DNA of 44,443 nucleotides from Candidatus Gallimonas merdigallinarum. GTDB taxonomy: Bacteria > Bacillota > Clostridia > Christensenellales > Borkfalkiaceae. The notes below the pieces were generated by a model, which worked only from the letters and a program-made list of their open reading frames with translations, ran no database searches and was not told where the DNA came from. Position 1 is the first letter of the stretch; each line of letters starts with the position of its first letter. Shown here piece after piece: positions 39,344-44,443 of the stretch. The stretch lies in assembly GCA_904373325.1 (NCBI GenBank), contig CAJFFP010000007.1, positions 15,024 through 59,466 on the forward strand. The letters are read 5' to 3'. Made by a program: the position numbers and the translations under genes.

Positions 39344-41533
39344 TTATTTCGCTTCCGTGAGAAGCACGCGGCGGCAGTCGAACTCTTGGAGCCACTCGCG
39401 CGAAAAATTGAGTCCGACGCGCATATAGTATTCGCCCGTATGAACCTGCCCGTCGAAGTCGTTACGGTAGCGTTTTTCCGCGTCCAGCCCGCGCAGGCGT
39501 ACGAAACGGAACCTGTCTCCCTCTTTGAGCTTGTTCATGAACAGCACGAGCGACGCGGTCTTATCCTGCGAGACGCTCTGCATACACATATAATTGCACT
39601 TGTGCGGCGCGCGGAGACGGTAGAGCGTTCCCTCCGCGATCACTTTATGATGATACTTTTTATACAGCTCCGCCGTTTCGGCAAGATCGGCGATCTCCTC
39701 TTCCGTGAGAAGTTCGGGATTCATCTCGTAGCCGTACGTGCCGAAGAGCGCGAGCGCCGCTTTCGTACGATAGGGCGCGACCTTGCTGTCGTTGACGTGC
39801 GAGGCGATCGCAGAGAGCGGATAGCCGTACGAGGTATTGAACTGAATATCCATGCGCTGCGCGGGATCGGACTCGTCCGAGCACCAGATCTGCGGGCAGT
39901 AATACATCGTTCCCAAATCGAACCGACCGCCGCCCGAAGCGCAGCCCTCGAACATGATATGGGGATATTCCGCCGTGAGCCTTCCGATCAGGCGGTAATA
40001 GCCGAGGACGAGACGGTGATACACCTCCCCCTGCCGCTCAGGCGGGAGCGCGTTCGAGAAGTGTTCCGCCACGGTGCGGTTGTAGTCCCACTTGATATAA
40101 TCGACGTGATACTCTTCGAGGAAGGCTTTCATCTGCGCGTAAATGTTCTCCACGACCGCGTCGCAGGCAAAATCGAGGTGGAACTGATGCCGCGCGAGCG
40201 TAAGCTCCGTGCGCCCCTCCTTCCAGCCGAGCGTGTATTCGGGGTGCGCGCGGAAGAGATCGCTGTCGAAGTCGACCATTTCAGGCTCGAACCAGATGCC
40301 GAACTTCATTCCCAGCTCTTTGCAATGCGCCATGACCTTATGCAGATCGACCTTCTCCTTATTGACCCACCAATCGCCCAGCCCGCGGCTGTCGTCCGAC
40401 CGCGCGCCGAACCAGCCGTCGTCCAGAACGAACAGCTCCGTGCCGATCTTGTGCGACGCGTCGATATACGCGAGAATGCGCGCGGTGTCAAAGTCGAAAT
40501 AGCACCCTTCCCACGAGTTGAAGAGCACGGGACGATGCTCGCCGAGCCCCTGATATGTATTCAAATTTTCATGCACGAAGCGGTGAAGCGCAGCGCTCAT
40601 CGCGTCGATGCCCTCGTCCGAATAGGCAATGATCGCCTGCGGCGCGGTGAACCGCTCGCCCGAGGCAAGCAGCCATTCAAAATCCTCGTCGTTGATCCCG
40701 TAAGTGACGTGCAGAGCGCGGTACATTCCGACGAAGGCGCGGAACTTGAAATTCCCGCTGTAAATCAGGTTGAAGCCGATCGCCTCGCCCTGCGCCTCGT
40801 CCGCGCCGCGCGCCTTTAAAAATACGAAGGGATTTTCATCCGCGGACGACCGCCCGAAATTGCTGGAAATCTCCTGCACGCCGTCGTGTACGGGGTTTTC
40901 GCACCAATCGCGCTCCTTTCCCCAACGCCCGCAGAAGTGAACGAGGTCGTAATCGGCGGAAGGCAGATCGAGTTGGAGCGACATGGCGCGCAGCACCCGC
41001 AGCGGCTCTTTGCCGACGTTCTCGATCTCGACGTTTTTCACGAGCACGTTCTTATCGGCAAACAGCGAAAGGTTGAGCCGCAGCAGCGCGTCGTGCGCGC
41101 GGTCGCGCAGCGTGAGTTCGAGCGTCTCCACGCCCTCTCCGTGCGCGTGCGGAAGCCCTTCCAATGCGGGCAGTCCCGCGTAGATCCTGTAACTTTCATA
41201 GCGGAAATCCGTCTCGAACGCGCCGTCCGCGCCGCGCAGGATCACGGGCGCGCCGCGCTTATCCCATACCCCGTGGGGCGAAATTTCAAGCGGAGCGGCG
41301 TCCGACTTGAACTTGTCCGCGTACCCGAGCTCGACCCCGCGCGCCACGTCGTAGTGCGGCGAAGCGGACTCCCACGCGCCTCTCACGCAGTCGATATCGC
41401 CGTACTCGGCGCGCGACGCGCCGAAATACACCGTTTCCAAATACCCCGCGTCGTTCACGTAAATCGTGTACGCGAACCTGCCGTTATCGAGGACGAAAAG
41501 TCTCTTCCCTTCGTCGTAAGCAATCAGTTTCAT
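39344..41533 (-). CDS. GH36 alpha-galactosidase
   Basis: A 729-aa enzyme, normal for the long GH36 bacterial type (about 720-750), cleaving terminal alpha-galactose from raffinose-family sugars or galactomannan. The N-terminal beta-supersandwich covers about 1-320; the TIM barrel has LDDGWFG (370-376), KFGIWFEPEMV (410-420), nucleophile D483 in YIKWDYNR, FEGCASGGGRFDLG (528-541) and the expected acid D553 in CSDESDP. No signal peptide, so the sugar must be imported first. AAGGAG precedes the ATG. It is preceded by a palindrome-bearing promoter region. Confidence 0.95.
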   Translation of the reverse strand: MKLIAYDEGKRLFVLDNGRFAYTIYVNDAGYLETVYFGASRAEYGDIDCVRGAWESASPHYDVARGVELGYADKFKSDAAPLEISPHGVWDKRGAPVILRGADGAFETDFRYESYRIYAGLPALEGLPHAHGEGVETLELTLRDRAHDALLRLNLSLFADKNVLVKNVEIENVGKEPLRVLRAMSLQLDLPSADYDLVHFCGRWGKERDWCENPVHDGVQEISSNFGRSSADENPFVFLKARGADEAQGEAIGFNLIYSGNFKFRAFVGMYRALHVTYGINDEDFEWLLASGERFTAPQAIIAYSDEGIDAMSAALHRFVHENLNTYQGLGEHRPVLFNSWEGCYFDFDTARILAYIDASHKIGTELFVLDDGWFGARSDDSRGLGDWWVNKEKVDLHKVMAHCKELGMKFGIWFEPEMVDFDSDLFRAHPEYTLGWKEGRTELTLARHQFHLDFACDAVVENIYAQMKAFLEEYHVDYIKWDYNRTVAEHFSNALPPERQGEVYHRLVLGYYRLIGRLTAEYPHIMFEGCASGGGRFDLGTMYYCPQIWCSDESDPAQRMDIQFNTSYGYPLSAIASHVNDSKVAPYRTKAALALFGTYGYEMNPELLTEEEIADLAETAELYKKYHHKVIAEGTLYRLRAPHKCNYMCMQSVSQDKTASLVLFMNKLKEGDRFRFVRLRGLDAEKRYRNDFDGQVHTGEYYMRVGLNFSREWLQEFDCRRVLLTEAK

Positions 41534-41706
41534 ATATTCTCCTTATGCGGCTCCGCCGCCGTTTTTTTAAACAACGCGACAAAAAGACGATGAATCCACC
41601 GCCTTTTTGCCAAAACTATATTGGGGGAATGAAGATATGAGCACATTGACCTCATCATACGCGGATCGCGTCGATTAAGGGAAGCAGTTATCCCCTGCTG
41701 TCGAAT

Positions 41707-41750
41707 AATAGTATATACTATTCTTTTAGAAAAAGCAAGCAATTAATTGC
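41707..41750 (-). promoter_or_regulatory. Promoter with overlapping palindromic operator candidate ahead of alpha-galactosidase
   Basis: Minus strand: TTGCTT (41733-41738), a 17-bp spacer and TATACT (41710-41715). The -10 lies inside the exact 16-bp palindrome AATAGTATATACTATT (41707-41722), and a second exact palindrome GCAATTAATTGC (41739-41750) abuts the -35. The leader is about 170 nt and includes a GCGGC-GGA-GCCGC hairpin just before the ribosome site. The remaining 41751-41937 stretch is very AT-rich, with a GCGGAA-ATTTAC-TTCCGC hairpin near 41882-41900 and no gene. Confidence 0.55.
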
Positions 41751-41937
41751 AAAAAAATAGAATTTTATTGATATTCAGGCACTTTTTTTCGATTTTTATA
41801 TTTATTCTATTTAAATATTTTAGTTTAATTTAAAGTAATGTGGCGCTTTGGCGGATAAACGGGCATATATGTGCGGGTCAGGCGGAAATTTACTTCCGCA
41901 GGGAAAATTTTTCAGCGTACGGAAATGAAAACCCCTA

Positions 41938-41966
41938 TTGACTTCCGCCCCGCGCGGTGTTACAAT
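41938..41966 (+). promoter_or_regulatory. Promoter of the flavin/Fe-S oxidoreductase gene
   Basis: TTGACT (41938-41943), a 17-bp spacer and TACAAT (41961-41966), start near 41973, then AAGGAGG 7 bp before the ATG. Confidence 0.83.
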
Positions 41967-41992
41967 AAACGAAGAAGATAAGGAGGACTTTT

Positions 41993-44044
41993 ATGGACGC
42001 AAAATACGAACCCCTCTTTACGCCATGGAAAATACGGGACGTAGAGATTAAAAACAGGATCGTTCTCTGCCCGATGGGCGGAACATCGCTGTTCGGCTGG
42101 ATGGAACCGAATCACTTCGATAAAGTCGCCGCGGAGTTCTTTCTGGAACGCGCGAAAAACAACGTCGGGCTCATTATTCCCGGCATCGCTCCGCTCAGAG
42201 ACCTTATGGGCGGACGCTGGCTGTATAAAAATAAGGGAATGTTCCGCAAACTCAAACCGTATATGGAGGAGATCCACAAGACGGGCGCAAAGCTGTTCGT
42301 GCAGCTGACGGCGGGATTCGGGCGTTCCTTCGCAATTACGAATCCGCTCGTCCCCTTCTTAAAGCACAAGGCGCTCGGCGCGCTCATGAGACCCGTCATC
42401 GACGTATCCTATATCTGCGCGTCGCCCTCTCCCCTGCCCTCGCGCTGGGCAGAGGACGTGCAGTGCCGCGCCGTCACGAAAAAGGAGATCAGACAGATGG
42501 TGCGCGCCTTTGCGGAGACGGCAAAGCTGTGCAAAGAGGCGGGCGTAGACGGCGTGGAGGTACATGCCGTACACGAGGGGTATCTGCTCGATCAGTTCAC
42601 CCTCCCCTATACCAATCAGCGCACCGACGAATACGGCGGCTCGTTCGAGAACCGCTACCGCTTCGCCGTCGAGACGGTGAAAGCCATCAAGGCGGCGTGC
42701 GGTGAGGACTACCCCGTTTCGCTGCGCTATTCCGTTCTCAGCAAGACGAAGGGACTGTGCAAGGGCGCAGTTCCGGGCGAGGAATACGAGGAAGTCGGGC
42801 GCGATATGGAGGAGAGCGAACGCGCGGCGAAATACCTGCAAGACGCGGGCTACGATATGCTCGACGCCGACAACGGCACTTACGACGCGTGGTATTGGGC
42901 GCACCCGCCGGCATATATGCCCAAAAACTGCAACCTCGACGACGTCGCGCATATCCGGAAATTCGTGGATATTCCCGTCGTGTGCGCGGGGCGCATGGAG
43001 CCGGACGTCGGCGCGGAGGCGGTGAAGGAAGGCAAGATCGACGCCGTGGGCGTCGCGCGGCAATTCCTGACGGACGGCGCATGGGTGACGAAGCTCATGG
43101 AAGGACGTATGGAGGATATTCAGCCCTGCATCTGCTGCCACAACGCCTGCTTTGCGATGGCGCACTACAAGGGCGTTGCGAACGACGAACCATTCTCCGA
43201 CGCAAAATACATGGCGCGTTGCGCGCTCAACCCGCAGACTATGCAGGGGCATAAATACGATATTCTCCCCGCCAAAAAACGCAAGAAGATCGCCGTTGTG
43301 GGCGGCGGGATCGGCGGGATCGAAGTCGCGCGCATTGCCGCGCTCCGCGGACATCACGTCACCATTTACGAAAAGACAGACCGTCTCGGCGGCGTGTTCA
43401 TTCAGGCGGCTGCGCCCTCGTTCAAGGAAAAGGACAGAGAGCTGATCGAATGGTACCGCCGTCAGATCGCCTCCCTCCCCATTCATGTGGAATATCACTG
43501 CGAGATCAAGACGCTCGGCGAGCTTGACGCGGACGAGATCGTCATCGCGACGGGCGCGAAGGCAAGAAAACTCCGCCTGCCCGGCATCGAACGCAGTATG
43601 GAAGCCATCGAATATCTCGACGGAAAGGAAGTCGGCGAAAACGTCGTCATCATCGGCGGCGGGCTGACGGGCTGCGAAATCGCCTACGACCTCTTCCTCA
43701 AAGGCAAAAAACCTGTCATCGTCGAGGCGAAAAACGATCTCATGGCGGTCCGCGGGCTGTGCCTTGCCAACTCTTCCTATTTAAGAGACTTCTTCGAGCA
43801 CAAGAAAGTGCCCGTCTATCTGGAAAGCGTCGTCTCCAAAATCACCGCCGACAGCGCAGTCATCCGCAAAAAGGACGGCACGGAGACGACAGTCCCCGCA
43901 GACGACGTGATCGTCTCCGTCGGTTACACGCCCGCGCCGCTCGTCAAAAAGCGCGCTCACGTACACGTCGTGGGCGATGCGGACAAAGTCGGCAACCTGC
44001 GCACCGTCATCTGGCAGGCTTGGCAGGTCGCGGAAAAACTGTAA
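41993..44044 (+). CDS. Old-yellow-enzyme-type NAD(P)H:flavin/4Fe-4S oxidoreductase (dienoyl-CoA reductase-like)
   Basis: A 683-aa enzyme of two parts. Residues 1-370 are an FMN-binding TIM barrel (HEGYLLDQFTLPYTNQRTDE, then YGGSFENR). Residues 379-410 hold the 4Fe-4S cysteines: C379, C382, C386 and C410 in RCALNP; the last gap is about 23 residues, longer than the usual 11-12. Residues 430-683 are FAD/NAD(P)H domains (VVGGGIGGIEVARIAALRG; VIIGGGLTGCEIAYDLFLKG). This is the layout of 2,4-dienoyl-CoA reductase, trimethylamine dehydrogenase and bile-acid BaiCD/BaiH enzymes. The substrate is an enoate-type compound by analogy only. Single-gene unit with its own promoter and terminator. Confidence 0.92.
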   Translation: MDAKYEPLFTPWKIRDVEIKNRIVLCPMGGTSLFGWMEPNHFDKVAAEFFLERAKNNVGLIIPGIAPLRDLMGGRWLYKNKGMFRKLKPYMEEIHKTGAKLFVQLTAGFGRSFAITNPLVPFLKHKALGALMRPVIDVSYICASPSPLPSRWAEDVQCRAVTKKEIRQMVRAFAETAKLCKEAGVDGVEVHAVHEGYLLDQFTLPYTNQRTDEYGGSFENRYRFAVETVKAIKAACGEDYPVSLRYSVLSKTKGLCKGAVPGEEYEEVGRDMEESERAAKYLQDAGYDMLDADNGTYDAWYWAHPPAYMPKNCNLDDVAHIRKFVDIPVVCAGRMEPDVGAEAVKEGKIDAVGVARQFLTDGAWVTKLMEGRMEDIQPCICCHNACFAMAHYKGVANDEPFSDAKYMARCALNPQTMQGHKYDILPAKKRKKIAVVGGGIGGIEVARIAALRGHHVTIYEKTDRLGGVFIQAAAPSFKEKDRELIEWYRRQIASLPIHVEYHCEIKTLGELDADEIVIATGAKARKLRLPGIERSMEAIEYLDGKEVGENVVIIGGGLTGCEIAYDLFLKGKKPVIVEAKNDLMAVRGLCLANSSYLRDFFEHKKVPVYLESVVSKITADSAVIRKKDGTETTVPADDVIVSVGYTPAPLVKKRAHVHVVGDADKVGNLRTVIWQAWQVAEKL

Positions 44045-44059
44045 ATTACAAATCAGTAC

Positions 44060-44093
44060 GCCGCGCCGCTCTACCAAGAGCGGCGCGGCTTCT
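44060..44093 (+). terminator. Terminator of the oxidoreductase gene
   Basis: A perfect 13-bp stem GCCGCGCCGCTCT-ACCA-AGAGCGGCGCGGC then TTCTTT, 15 bp after the stop. Confidence 0.93.
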
Positions 44094-44114
44094 TTATCAT
44101 ATTTATTTCGAAAT

Positions 44115-44270
44115 TTATCTAAATATATAAAAATACAGACAATTTACGCCCTTTATATCCCCTTTCAAACCGTTCAGAACGCACGAAAACGCCATTTTTC
44201 GCCCCTTTTCGTTCCATACGAGCCATTCCCCGCCCTTTTTTATATTTTGATAATTATCGAAATATATAAA
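44115..44270. repeat. Pair of 17-bp direct repeats in AT-rich sequence
   Basis: TTATCTAAATATATAAA (44115-44131) and TTATCGAAATATATAAA (44254-44270) differ at one base and start 139 bp apart. The region between has no gene. Its role is unknown. Confidence 0.45.
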
Positions 44271-44353
44271 GTTCCCGCCATGAAGGCGTCAATAAAAACC
44301 ATATCATACCGCACAGCGAGGAAAAAACAAAGCCGAAAAAGCATAAAAAAGGA

Positions 44354-44443
44354 ACCCACCAGCTTAGCTGGTGGGTCTTCATTATACTTCGCCTGCGGCT
44401 CGTGCCGCCAAAGGCGGGGCGGGCATAGCCCTTGACTACTAGC
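44354..44443. mobile_element. Hairpin-rich right edge, possibly the end of an insertion element
   Basis: ACCCACCAGCT-T-AGCTGGTGGGT (44354-44376) is an 11-bp arm palindrome, followed by a GC-rich stretch with further short inverted repeats (GCCGCC...GGCGG) and ending CTTGACTACTAGC at the window edge. Subterminal palindromes next to a non-repeated end are typical of IS200/IS605-type elements, but no transposase is inside the window. On the minus RNA the palindrome is followed by UUCCUUUUUU and could simply be a terminator for a gene beyond the edge. Confidence 0.35.

Noticed and set aside
41534-41702. Riboswitch in the alpha-galactosidase leader
   Set aside because: The leader is long, but I see no known riboswitch core and only a small hairpin near the ribosome site.
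43977-44435. 152-codon plus frame at the right edge
   Set aside because: Starts inside the oxidoreductase gene and crosses its terminator; AT-rich noncoding sequence.

Overview
This window looks like a piece of a GC-rich, plant-glycan-using Clostridia-type Firmicute, possibly an uncultured gut lineage (inference, no database search was possible). The evidence is the unbroken S10-spc-alpha ribosomal gene order running on through secY-adk-map-infA-rpmJ-rpsM-rpsK-rpsD-rpoA-rplQ, the short zinc-type S14, a four-cysteine adenylate kinase, a large SRP RNA that keeps the Alu domain, many sigma-A promoters of TTGACA-N17-TATAAT type, and Shine-Dalgarno sites of AAGGAGG type.

Left part (1-19750). A secreted GH43 arabinanase-like lipoprotein (minus) is followed by a translationally coupled pair of flavoproteins (minus). 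These are divergent from a membrane-anchored, repeat-rich YegP/DUF1508 protein. Next comes an AT-rich cassette holding a 5'-truncated Rhs C-terminal fragment and a membrane protein that looks like its immunity partner, then an XRE regulator with membrane segments. A three-gene unit encodes a heterodimeric ABC exporter and an Mrp-type Fe-S carrier ATPase. A small membrane protein and the SRP RNA gene lie on the plus strand. After these are an M18 aminopeptidase, a 283-bp MITE-like element, and a three-gene ABC importer of the TrpXYZ type (binding protein, permease, ATPase).

Centre (19713-35815). The minus-strand ribosomal protein super-cluster runs from rpsJ to rplQ, 31 genes including secY, adk, map, infA and rpoA. 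It starts from two promoters ahead of rpsJ. The upstream one would produce a leader of about 260 nt that can fold into mutually exclusive terminator-like and antiterminator-like hairpins. Between infA and rpmJ lie a three-copy hairpin repeat and a cloverleaf-like inverted repeat. A further strong promoter precedes rpsM.

Right part (35900-44443). A DUF1275 (YoaK-like) membrane protein fused to a GNAT acetyltransferase is followed by an overlapping SIMPL-domain protein (plus). Then come an MFS transporter and a GH36 alpha-galactosidase (both minus), a two-domain old-yellow-enzyme-type flavin/Fe-S oxidoreductase (plus), and a hairpin-rich sequence at the edge that may be the end of an insertion element.

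The most interesting points are two promoters whose predicted start sites fall at the AUG (apparently leaderless mRNAs), the candidate attenuator ahead of the S10 operon, the orphan Rhs tip/immunity cassette, and several uncharacterised structured intergenic elements. All coordinates were read by eye; no folding, homology or composition program was run.
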